A DNA stretch of 7,165 nt from an uncultured Prevotella sp. (GTDB lineage: Bacteria > Bacteroidota > Bacteroidia > Bacteroidales > Bacteroidaceae). Where the stretch lies: NCBI GenBank assembly GCA_938023885.1, contig CALJCU010000227.1, positions 1 to 7,165 of the forward strand, written 5' to 3'. The notes under the pieces are model-generated. The model was not told the DNA's origin and searched no databases. It was given only the letters and a program-made list of their open reading frames with translations. Position numbers and translations under genes: made by a program. Positions 1 through 5,706 of this stretch are shown in pieces. Positions within the stretch are counted from its first letter, which is position 1. Each line of letters begins with the position of its first letter.

Positions 1-1098
1 GATAAGCTTTATCTCTTCAGGATCAAACGGGGTCTTGTTTTGACGGTAGATATCATGGAACCAGAGTTCCGGCTCGTGACCATCAGAAATCGGCGTATCC
101 CAGGCATAGATGGTATTGGTCTTGCCTGATACGAATCCCCAGTTGATAGCCACAACCTTGTTGGCTTTGAGTAAAGGCATGACGGATGAGAAGAAACTAC
201 CGTTTCTACGTGCCATATATTCCGTGCAGACAAGAGGACGATCGAGAGCTTGCAGGTACTTTATTTCCTCACTGTGCTTATATGCCGGGTCATAATTATG
301 ATAAGAGATGACATCCGAGTTCTCCAATTGGAAAGCATTGAGCGGTGCGAAATCCTTGCTGAGGTTCCAGACCCCAGCCGTTAACGGTTGTGAGGGATTG
401 ACGGAGCGTGCCCATTCGAAGATCTTACGCAGCAAAGGCAGTGATGCCGTCTTCTGATCGCTGTTCCCAGGCTCGTTGTAGAGATCCCATAACAGCACGC
501 GCTTATCCTTACCGAAGGTCGTGAGGATATCCTTCACATATTTGCTCAGGTTCCGATAGAGTGTCACCGTATCTTTACGCAGACTCATTGACGGGTCGCG
601 TACCCATCCGGAGTTGTGGACACCCGGTTTAGGATCCGGTTGCTTGCCATAATTCGATTCAGGGTTCCAACAGTCATCAAAGAAGACGAAGAGCGGACGG
701 ATGCCATGACGGTCACAGATGGTAAGAAAGTCATTCATGCGTTCTTTCAGTCCTTGAGGATCATGCGCATAGACAACACTGCTGAGGAAGACGCGCATAG
801 TCTTGAAGCCAAGCTCCTCGGCCCAGCCCAGTTCCTTTTCAATCTGAGGATGGTCATAGGTGTTTTTGCTCCACATCTCGATCTGATTGATAGCCGTGGC
901 AGGTATGTAGTCACACCCTGACATCCAGGGCAGTGGCGCATACCAGATATTGGCTTTCTCTTCCGTCCACCGGCTTGCTACGATATCCGTCACATTCTTT
1001 TTAGCAAAAACAGGCTGTACACCTAAATATGCTAGCATCAATAATGCAAAGACTGTAATTTTTTCTTTTAAGCTATTTCCCAATGGTTTCATTTGCAT
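1..1098 (-). CDS. Secreted glycoside hydrolase, clan GH-A-like (endo-glycanase / '1,4-beta-xylanase'-type), 3' end cut by the window
   Basis: My own minus-strand translation gives 366 codons that stay open to base 1. The protein starts with a Sec-type signal peptide (Lys-rich N-region, then a hydrophobic stretch ending near VQPVFA, residue ~32). A (beta/alpha)8-barrel hydrolase follows. Two acidic motifs at typical clan GH-A spacing are visible: WDLYNEPG, with Glu209 as likely acid/base, and CTEYMAR, with Glu293 as likely nucleophile. Other recognisable stretches are FFDDCWNP and the C-terminal WFHDIY...TPFDPEE. The latter is close to the family's usual end, so probably only a few residues are missing. 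Expected role: periplasmic or surface cleavage of a plant or host polysaccharide; the substrate cannot be read from the sequence. ATG at 1098 or 1092 could be the start. The second overlaps the stop of the preceding stub as ATGA and has AGGA a few bases upstream. No promoter motif is seen directly upstream, so expression may depend on the sigma/FecR transcript. I cannot assign a CAZy family. Confidence 0.85.
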   Translation of the reverse strand, partial: MQMKPLGNSLKEKITVFALLMLAYLGVQPVFAKKNVTDIVASRWTEEKANIWYAPLPWMSGCDYIPATAINQIEMWSKNTYDHPQIEKELGWAEELGFKTMRVFLSSVVYAHDPQGLKERMNDFLTICDRHGIRPLFVFFDDCWNPESNYGKQPDPKPGVHNSGWVRDPSMSLRKDTVTLYRNLSKYVKDILTTFGKDKRVLLWDLYNEPGNSDQKTASLPLLRKIFEWARSVNPSQPLTAGVWNLSKDFAPLNAFQLENSDVISYHNYDPAYKHSEEIKYLQALDRPLVCTEYMARRNGSFFSSVMPLLKANKVVAINWGFVSGKTNTIYAWDTPISDGHEPELWFHDIYRQNKTPFDPEEIKLI

Positions 1099-1355
1099 CC
1101 TGTTTTAAATTTTAAAATGGTACTACGGGCAGCAATCGATTGCTCTGGAGGGACATCCTTGGCGTCCACGTTTACTCTCTGCCGGGTGTTGAGGTCCGAG
1201 CCTTCATAGACAAAGGAATAACCGGTTTTCTTTCTCAGTTCCGTCATCGCCTTTGCAACGGTGGCATTGCGAAGACGAAGCGAAACGCCTTGTGCATAGA
1301 TTCCTAGATTACAGGACAGAACCAATGCTACAAGAAAAAGTTTTTTCTTGTTCAT
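1089..1355 (-). pseudogene. Truncated SusC/TonB-dependent receptor: signal peptide plus most of an STN domain only
   Basis: 88 codons. Residues 1-22 are a signal peptide (MNKKK, hydrophobic core, cleavage near IYAQ). Residues ~24-76 match the Secretin/TonB short N-terminal (STN) domain: VSLRLRNATVAKAMTEL, TGYSFVYEG, VNVDAKDVPPEQ. A normal SusC-type receptor then finishes the STN fold and continues with a carboxypeptidase-regulatory-like domain, plug and 22-strand barrel, for roughly 1000 residues. Here homology-like sequence ends near residue 76 (about base 1127). It is followed by a low-complexity tail (TILKFKTGCK) read from AT-rich leader-like DNA, and then a stop. The gene sits directly downstream of sigma and FecR, exactly where their cognate receptor belongs. 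The simplest reading is deletion of the receptor body (and SusD), leaving a remnant. It could still be translated and exported as a small periplasmic STN fragment that touches the FecR C-terminus, but the last part of the fold is missing. Confidence 0.75.
1131..1144. repeat. Perfect 14-bp palindrome at the receptor-stub junction
   Basis: AGCAATCGATTGCT equals its own reverse complement. It lies within codons 71-75 of the truncated receptor, a few bases before STN similarity ends. A perfect 14-bp palindrome is expected about 0.4 times by chance in a window this size, so position rather than existence is the point of interest. No function is shown. Confidence 0.4.
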
Positions 1356-1404
1356 GACAGGTAATTGTTAGGAATTAATAATAAGTTATATAGATTCTCT
1401 GTCT

Positions 1405-2475
1405 TTAATACAGAGTTACCTCTTTTCCTTTGATCTTGTATCTCAGTTTGCCCGTGCTGCTCAGGGCTGTGAGGATGTCCCGAAGCGATTGGGTGCTGGT
1501 GTCGAACTGCCCGAAGAAATGGCACGCCGCGAGGCGGTCGTCAGACACCGTCACCTTCACATTATAGCCGTGTCCGAGCTCTTTGGCGATACTGTAGATT
1601 GACTTTCCATCCAGGATCAGCTGATGGGTTGTCCACGCAATATCGCTTTCACCGGCGCCATCAGTAACGACTAACCTACCGTCTTCTTTGGAGAGAACAG
1701 CCCGCTGCCCTTTCTTCATCACGACGTTACTGCAGTCGGAGCAGAGCTTGTTGTCAAGCTCGACAGAGCCGTCCGTCAGCACCACCTGTGCTTCATTGTC
1801 ATCGGGGTAATCAGCCAGACTGAACTTCGTTCCGATGTCGCGGACACTGATACTCGCGGTGGTGACGGTGAAAGGTTTCTTTCCATTGTGTGCTACTTCA
1901 AAGAATCCTTCGCCAGTCAACACGACATTACGGTCTTTGATGCCGAAACTCTGCGAATAGGTGATCCTGCTCCCGGCATTGAGCGTGATGCGTGTGCCGT
2001 CGGGAAGCGTCGTGATGGTCTGTGAGCCCGCGGGGGCTTCCACACAAATCTGTGCCAACTGTTGCTCGACGCTCTGCTGTCCATGCCTGTAGAACTGCCA
2101 GCAGCAACCTGCTACGATGAGGATGACCGCCGCCCAGCGCATCCATACCGGCACGTAGAACCATGACTTCTGCTTGGGAAGAACATCGTCATCGTTGGAT
2201 AACGTCTCATCAGTGGCGTTCGTCCCGTCCTGGGTGAATCCGCCATCCGCCATGACACGCATCGAGAACTTCTCAAAGGCTTTTTCAGCATCGTAGCGCG
2301 CCATGCTGCCGACGGGATCCGTCGAAGTCCACAAAGCTTTCAACTGCCTGAAGTGGCACTCGTTCTCCGGTGATGCGGATGTCCAGCGCTTCAGCTCTCC
2401 ATCATCCTGCGGGGTAGCCTCACCCGTAAGACTGCGGAAGATAAGATCGGCTATTTCTTCTTGCTTGTTCTTCAT
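1405..2475 (-). CDS. FecR-family anti-sigma factor (transmembrane regulator)
   Basis: 356 residues, the usual length for Bacteroidales FecR proteins. Residues 1-105 form the cytoplasmic part that binds the sigma factor (an N-terminal helix such as EEIADLIFRSLTGEA, a WTSASPENE segment, and an acidic linker). A single membrane span follows at about 112-128 (WMRWAAVILIVAGCCW). The periplasmic FecR domain covers about 145-240 and shows the hallmark stretches TLPDGTRITLNAGS, GEGFFEVAHN, PFTV and VRDIGTKFSL. A C-terminal DUF4974-like region covers about 285-355 (LILDGKSIYSIAKEL, FFGQFDTSTQSLRDIL, YKIKGKEVTLY). By analogy with FecIRA, the periplasmic C-terminus would contact the receptor STN domain and relay substrate occupancy to the sigma factor. 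The gene lies 60 bp downstream of the sigma gene in one likely operon and 49 bp upstream of the receptor stub. No defect is visible, so the regulator is intact while its receptor is not. Confidence 0.92.
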   Translation of the reverse strand: MKNKQEEIADLIFRSLTGEATPQDDGELKRWTSASPENECHFRQLKALWTSTDPVGSMARYDAEKAFEKFSMRVMADGGFTQDGTNATDETLSNDDDVLPKQKSWFYVPVWMRWAAVILIVAGCCWQFYRHGQQSVEQQLAQICVEAPAGSQTITTLPDGTRITLNAGSRITYSQSFGIKDRNVVLTGEGFFEVAHNGKKPFTVTTASISVRDIGTKFSLADYPDDNEAQVVLTDGSVELDNKLCSDCSNVVMKKGQRAVLSKEDGRLVVTDGAGESDIAWTTHQLILDGKSIYSIAKELGHGYNVKVTVSDDRLAACHFFGQFDTSTQSLRDILTALSSTGKLRYKIKGKEVTLY

Positions 2476-2535
2476 ATCAGGCTCTTTACGCTATAAGGAC
2501 GCAGAATCCTAATAGGCGGGTAGTGGAAAAATAAA

Positions 2536-3111
2536 TTATTGTTGGGTGATGATGAAAAAAAAGATGACTTCAAGATATTGCGTGAGGTCTCCGCGCAGAA
2601 TCCTCAAAGCATTCTTCAGGTGATACTTCACTGTGTTGACAGAAATGCTGAGTTCTTTGGCTATTTCTCCATTCTTCTTTCCGTCATAGCGACTCATCTT
2701 GAACACTTTCTGACAGTCGGCAGGCAGATTGTCAACAGCTTTCTGTACGACCTGTTCCAGTTCGCCATCCAACAATTGAGCCAATGGCTCGCTGTCATCA
2801 ACGATATTGCTTTTGCCCGGGTCCAAAGAAGCATCTGTACTTTTTGGCTGACGTCTGAGCCAATCAATACAATGGCGGCGGACGCTTACAGCCAGGTAGT
2901 TTCTTAGGGATGTATGAACCTCGAGTGACTGCCGTATCTGCCAGACGTGAAAAAAGACATCTGCTACGATGGTCTCTGCCACAAAATCATCTTTCACGTA
3001 TTCGTAGGCGACAGCACACAGGGGAGCATAATGGTACTTGAAAAGAAATCGGTACCCCTCTTCCTTTCCATCCTGCAACATCCTAATAACGGCTCCCTCC
3101 GGCAATTCCAT
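2536..3111 (-). CDS. ECF RNA polymerase sigma-70 factor (Bacteroidales FecI-like)
   Basis: 191 residues, typical ECF length. Region 2 spans about residues 18-90 (FLFKYHYAPLCAVAYEYV, AETIVADVFFHVW, LRNYLAVSVRRHCIDWLRR), with the DVFFHVW core-binding/-10 recognition helices. A variable acidic linker runs to about residue 115. Region 4 spans about 116-175 (VDNLPADCQKVFKMSRYDG, then the helix-turn-helix KNGEIAKELSISVNTVKYHL). It ends in a hydrophobic tail (FFFIITQQ), which is common in this family. It should direct RNA polymerase to the promoter of the linked polysaccharide locus when released by the FecR protein next door. The start at 3111 is preceded 42-49 bp upstream by a good TAATTTTG -7 element, supporting this ATG; Met11 is a less likely alternative. 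Confidence 0.93.
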   Translation of the reverse strand: MELPEGAVIRMLQDGKEEGYRFLFKYHYAPLCAVAYEYVKDDFVAETIVADVFFHVWQIRQSLEVHTSLRNYLAVSVRRHCIDWLRRQPKSTDASLDPGKSNIVDDSEPLAQLLDGELEQVVQKAVDNLPADCQKVFKMSRYDGKKNGEIAKELSISVNTVKYHLKNALRILRGDLTQYLEVIFFFIITQQ

Positions 3112-3152
3112 TTCTACAGATTCGTTTTTATGGTTCCTTTACGATTCTGCCA

Positions 3153-3160
3153 CAAAATTA
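3153..3160 (-). promoter_or_regulatory. Bacteroidota -7 element (TAATTTTG) for the sigma/FecR operon
   Basis: On the minus strand the sequence reads TAATTTTG, an exact match to the TAnnTTTG -7 consensus of the Bacteroidota housekeeping sigma factor. It would give a transcript start roughly 30-35 bp upstream of the ECF sigma ATG at 3111. I see no good TTTG -33 box at the expected distance, so promoter strength or class is uncertain. Confidence 0.55.
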
Positions 3161-3190
3161 CACTTTTCCTGTGAGACTATTAATAGGAAG

Positions 3191-3227
3191 TCGGAAAAAA
3201 TTATTAGCTCATCGGAAAGATTATAAA
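3191..3227. repeat. Imperfect direct repeat TCGGAAAnnnTTAT, two copies 21 bp apart
   Basis: TCGGAAAAAATTATTA at 3191-3206 and TCGGAAAGATTATAAA at 3212-3227 share TCGGAAA and a downstream TTAT. They start 21 bp apart, about two helical turns, which would place both on one DNA face. They lie between the two divergent -7 elements, upstream of both transcription units. They could be regulator half-sites, but A+T-rich intergenic DNA makes such similarity cheap, so this is only a candidate. Confidence 0.35.
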
Positions 3228-3304
3228 TGTAAAGAGTCACCCTCTCTCTTTCGAATAAAAGAAAAAAAATCGGCTTTCTTGACAAGATATCGGCAAATAT
3301 TTTT

Positions 3305-3312
3305 TATCTTTG
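3305..3312 (+). promoter_or_regulatory. Bacteroidota -7 element (TATCTTTG) for nrfH
   Basis: TATCTTTG matches TAnnTTTG exactly. It lies 45 bp before the nrfH ATG, giving a leader of about 40 nt. A TTG (3279-3281, within TTCTTGACA) lies upstream at a spacing of 23 bp, slightly longer than the usual 19-21. The leader is A-rich with no Shine-Dalgarno, as is common in this phylum. It is the likely promoter for at least nrfH and nrfA. Confidence 0.6.
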
Positions 3313-3357
3313 CAAACGAATATCAAAACATAGAAAGCTCCATTAAAAACAACGCTT

Positions 3358-3990
3358 ATGGCCCGTTTATGGAACAATATAAAAAACTGGTGGTCATCCT
3401 TTGTCAGCTCGTTGTCTTTCCCGATGAAGACAACGCTCGTTGCTTTGTGCGGAGTCATCGTAGGGCTCGTGATCCTTTTCATGTATCTGCTCCGCATGCA
3501 TACATATCTGATTGGGGATGATCCGGCAGCATGCATCAACTGCCACATCATGTCGCCCTACTATGCCACGTGGAGCCATTCCTCCCATGCGCGCGATGTC
3601 ACCTGTAATGACTGCCATGTGCCGAACGGCAACCTCCTGGCACATTATGTCTTCAAAGGCATGGATGGCATGAAGCACGTGGCTTACTTCGTTACACGCA
3701 GTGAGCATCAGGCCATCCAGGCAGAGGCAATGTCGGACGAGGTCATTATGGATAACTGCATCCGCTGCCACAAACAGCTTAATCAGGAGTTTGTCAAGAC
3801 TGGCCGCATCGACTATATGGAGGCAAAACGCGGGGAAGGCCATGCGTGCTGGGACTGCCACCGCAATGTACCCCATGGAGGGAAGAATTCTCTATCCTCC
3901 ACACCCAATGCCGAGTTTGTGGAACCTATGCCTCCTTCTCCCGTGCCCGCATGGCTGCAAAGAGCCTTGGGGCATAATCCACAACGATAA
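3358..3990 (+). CDS. nrfH: NrfH, NapC/NirT-family tetraheme membrane menaquinol dehydrogenase
   Basis: 210 residues. A short cytoplasmic N-terminus is followed by one membrane helix (about residues 25-45, TTLVALCGVIVGLVILFMYL) that anchors a periplasmic tetraheme domain. The four c-type heme sites are CINCH (59-63), CNDCH (83-87), CIRCH (134-138) and CWDCH (164-168). The first extends to CINCHIM, the CxxCHxM arrangement in which Met ligates heme 1 in known NrfH structures; this separates NrfH from generic NapC proteins. It takes electrons from menaquinol and passes them to NrfA in a stable NrfHA membrane complex. The nrfA frame begins 71 bp downstream on the same strand. The C-terminus ends with a Pro-rich tail (EPMPPSPVPAW). 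It has the correct family length and no defects. Confidence 0.96.
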   Translation: MARLWNNIKNWWSSFVSSLSFPMKTTLVALCGVIVGLVILFMYLLRMHTYLIGDDPAACINCHIMSPYYATWSHSSHARDVTCNDCHVPNGNLLAHYVFKGMDGMKHVAYFVTRSEHQAIQAEAMSDEVIMDNCIRCHKQLNQEFVKTGRIDYMEAKRGEGHACWDCHRNVPHGGKNSLSSTPNAEFVEPMPPSPVPAWLQRALGHNPQR

Positions 3991-4061
3991 GGCACAAAAT
4001 GAGAACACGAAATACGAACTATATACTATTGTAGAAACAAACAACATAAAGATATTATGTT

Positions 4062-4112
4062 ATGGCAAAGTAATTAAAGAAATGGCAAGGCTGGCTCATC
4101 TTCGCGGGAGCC
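4062..4112 (+). other. Severed 5' end of nrfA: ATG GCA AAG then TAA in frame
   Basis: Reading in the nrfA frame from the ATG at 4062 gives M-A-K, a TAA at 4071-4073, then LKKWQGWLIFAGA running straight into Met at 4113 with no further stop. The Lys-rich start plus KWQGWL leading into a hydrophobic helix is what the N-region of a Bacteroidota NrfA looks like. The native sequence was therefore probably MAKKLKKWQGWL, with codon 4 AAA changed to TAA by one base. No ATG, GTG or TTG lies in frame between the TAA and 4113. The ATG at 4082 is in another frame and does not reach NrfA. Confidence 0.75.
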
Positions 4113-5558
4113 ATGGTCGTTGTATTCGTCTTGGGCCTCGTCTGCTCTTCTCTTCTCGAGCGTCGGGCCGAAGTAGCCAGCGTGTTCAACAACCGTCGCA
4201 CGCCAATGACCGACTCTATTGTATCACAGAACGAGAAGTTCGCCGAAGACTTTCCGCGAGAGTATGAAACATGGTCCATGACCGAAGACACGAGTTTCGT
4301 CAGCAAATACAACGGATCCAAGGAAGTGGATGTGTTGGAAGAGAACCCGGCCATCGTCATCAACTGGGCAGGTTATGCTTTCTCCCGCGAATACAACACA
4401 CCGCGTGGCCACCGCCATTGCATTGAAGACCTGCGGAAGATCCTGCGTACAGGCTCTCCCGGCGTTGACGGCCAGACAGATATGCAACCCGGAACATGCT
4501 GGACATGTAAGGGTCCTGATGTGCCCCGTCTGATGCGTGAGAAAGGCGTCGACAAGTTCTATGCCGCCAAATGGAGTGAGTGGGGCGATGAAGTGATGAA
4601 CACCGTAGGCTGCTCCGACTGCCACGATGCCCGTACGATGGATCTCCGTCCCGCTCGGCCTGCACTCTATGAAGCGTGGGCACGCGTGGGTAAAGATGTG
4701 AAGAAAGCCTCGCATCAGGAGATGCGGTCACTCGTCTGTGCGCAGTGCCATACCGAGTATTACTTTGAGAAGGAGAATGGCAACTATCTACACTTCCCAC
4801 ATGAGAAAGGCCTGACCTGTGAAGCCGCCGAGGAATACTACGACTCCATCGGGTTCTACGACTATATCCATCCATTGTCCAAAGCCAAGATCCTCAAAGC
4901 TCAGCACCCTGGCTATGAGATGGCCATGCAGGGCATTCACGGACAGCGCGGCGTGTCGTGTGCCGACTGCCACATGCCATACATCTCTGAGGGTGGCGTG
5001 AAATACACCGATCATCATATCATGTCGCCACTCGCTCACATCGACCGCACGTGCCAGACTTGTCACCGCCAGCCTGCCGATGTGCTGAGACAGAATGTCT
5101 ATGACCGCGAAGAGAAAGTATTCACTTTCGCCAAGAAGGTTGACGTCCAGCTCGCCGATGCCCATCTCATGGCACAGTTCGCGTGGAAACATGGTGCAAA
5201 AGACGATGAGATGAAGAAAGCGCTTGATGACATCCGGAAGAGTCAGTGGCGTTGGGACTACTCAATGGCCTCTCACGGAGCCGCTTTCCATGCGCCTCAG
5301 GAGTGCATGCGCCTGTTGGCTGATGCCATGGAATATGCTAAGGACGCACAGCTCGAATGCCAGAAAGTTGTAGCCATACACGGATGGTGCAAAGCTATTC
5401 CGCTGCCCGACATCTCCACCAGAGAGAAGGCAGCCAAATATATCGGCTTAAATATGCCGCAACTCAGGAAACAGAAGAAAGACTTCCTTGATACGGTAGT
5501 TCCAAAATGGATAGAAACAGCAAGGAAGAACAAGCGGTTCATTACGCAACCTATCTGA
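4113..5558 (+). CDS. nrfA: NrfA, periplasmic pentaheme cytochrome c nitrite reductase (ammonia-forming)
   Basis: 481 residues from the first uninterrupted ATG. It catalyses six-electron reduction of nitrite to ammonium. The catalytic heme site is CWTCK (129-133), with Lys as proximal ligand, diagnostic of NrfA. Four bis-His heme sites follow: CSDCH (167-171), CAQCH (209-213), CADCH (283-287) and CQTCH (314-318). By alignment from memory to Wolinella NrfA, the active-site residues are Arg112 (LRTG), Tyr216 (HTEYYF) and His265 (LKAQH). Glu215, Tyr216, Lys262 and Gln264 are likely calcium ligands. All are present, so the enzyme core looks functional. The N-terminus is odd: with this start the export anchor is only MVVVFVLGLVCSS, without positive N-region charges, because the longer frame from 4062 carries a TAA at codon 4. 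Either translation reinitiates at 4113, expression is impaired, or the TAA is a recent mutation or sequence error. The full unbroken frame would have been 498 residues. It lies downstream of nrfH and is closed by a strong terminator. Confidence 0.93.
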   Translation: MVVVFVLGLVCSSLLERRAEVASVFNNRRTPMTDSIVSQNEKFAEDFPREYETWSMTEDTSFVSKYNGSKEVDVLEENPAIVINWAGYAFSREYNTPRGHRHCIEDLRKILRTGSPGVDGQTDMQPGTCWTCKGPDVPRLMREKGVDKFYAAKWSEWGDEVMNTVGCSDCHDARTMDLRPARPALYEAWARVGKDVKKASHQEMRSLVCAQCHTEYYFEKENGNYLHFPHEKGLTCEAAEEYYDSIGFYDYIHPLSKAKILKAQHPGYEMAMQGIHGQRGVSCADCHMPYISEGGVKYTDHHIMSPLAHIDRTCQTCHRQPADVLRQNVYDREEKVFTFAKKVDVQLADAHLMAQFAWKHGAKDDEMKKALDDIRKSQWRWDYSMASHGAAFHAPQECMRLLADAMEYAKDAQLECQKVVAIHGWCKAIPLPDISTREKAAKYIGLNMPQLRKQKKDFLDTVVPKWIETARKNKRFITQPI

Positions 5559-5591
5559 TGTTTCCCATTCAGGATGACGTGTTTGTTTATT

Positions 5592-5623
5592 ACTGGCTCC
5601 GGCGACCGCCGGAACCAGTTTTT
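5592..5623 (+). terminator. Intrinsic terminator after nrfA
   Basis: The stem ACTGGCTCCGGC pairs with GCCGGAACCAGT around a GACC loop, giving 12 positions with a single C-A mismatch, followed at once by a five-T run. The stem is strongly G+C-rich. It lies 33 bp after the nrfA stop and should end most nrfHA transcripts before resB. No matching T-run exists on the other strand, so it works only in the plus direction. Confidence 0.88.
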
Positions 5624-5706
5624 CATAGCACCTTATTAACACCATTAACACCTGCCACCTATCCCCATTAACATCCGCCACCCGTCACCCAACCCCTGTT
5701 AAAAAC
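5619..5706 (+). promoter_or_regulatory. C-rich, G-poor leader before resB (possible rut-like or regulator region)
   Basis: These 88 bases contain about 35 C and only 5 G. Such unstructured C-rich RNA is the kind that Rho loads on. I find no TAnnTTTG element between the terminator and the resB start, so the origin of resB transcription is unclear: readthrough or an atypical promoter. Whether Rho or any other factor acts here is not shown. Confidence 0.3.
5642..5682 (+). repeat. 18-bp direct repeat (CCATTAACAYCYGCCACC), two copies 23 bp apart, in the resB leader
   Basis: CCATTAACACCTGCCACC (5642-5659) and CCATTAACATCCGCCACC (5665-5682) differ at two positions. The core TTAACA also occurs at 5636-5641, and its inverse TGTTAA at 5697-5702 just before the resB ATG. 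It could be a regulator binding array, an RNA element, or a local slippage duplication. Confidence 0.5.

Noticed and set aside
1397..1415. Inverted repeat CTCTGT/ACAGAG around the FecR stop codon as a terminator
   Set aside because: Only a 6-bp stem with a 7-base loop and no T-run in the direction of transcription; likely chance.
2536..2571. Hydrophobic C-terminal tail (FFFIITQQ) of the sigma factor as a frameshift or fusion
   Set aside because: Similar short hydrophobic tails are common in Bacteroidales ECF sigma factors, and region 4 is complete before it.
3394..3876. Minus-strand 160-codon open frame opposite nrfH
   Set aside because: It lies entirely antisense to the four heme sites of nrfH and its translation shows only a Cys/His-scattered artefact of the opposite strand.
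4024..4031. TACTATTG as a separate nrfA promoter -7 element
   Set aside because: One mismatch to TAnnTTTG and no -33 box; nrfH and nrfA are more simply one transcript.
4143..4151. Cys in the NrfA N-terminal helix (LGLVCSS) as a lipoprotein lipobox
   Set aside because: The residue before Cys is Val rather than Gly/Ala/Ser, and NrfA homologues are anchored or exported by the helix, so lipidation is not supported.
3701..4267. Plus-strand 188-codon open frame overlapping the nrfH end and nrfA start
   Set aside because: It is a shadow frame: no recognisable motifs, Arg/Ser-rich out-of-frame composition, and it overlaps two confidently identified heme proteins. The ATG at 4082 belongs to this frame, so it cannot rescue NrfA.
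4224..4715. Minus-strand 163-codon open frame opposite nrfA
   Set aside because: Antisense shadow of a conserved gene, with no domain or promoter.
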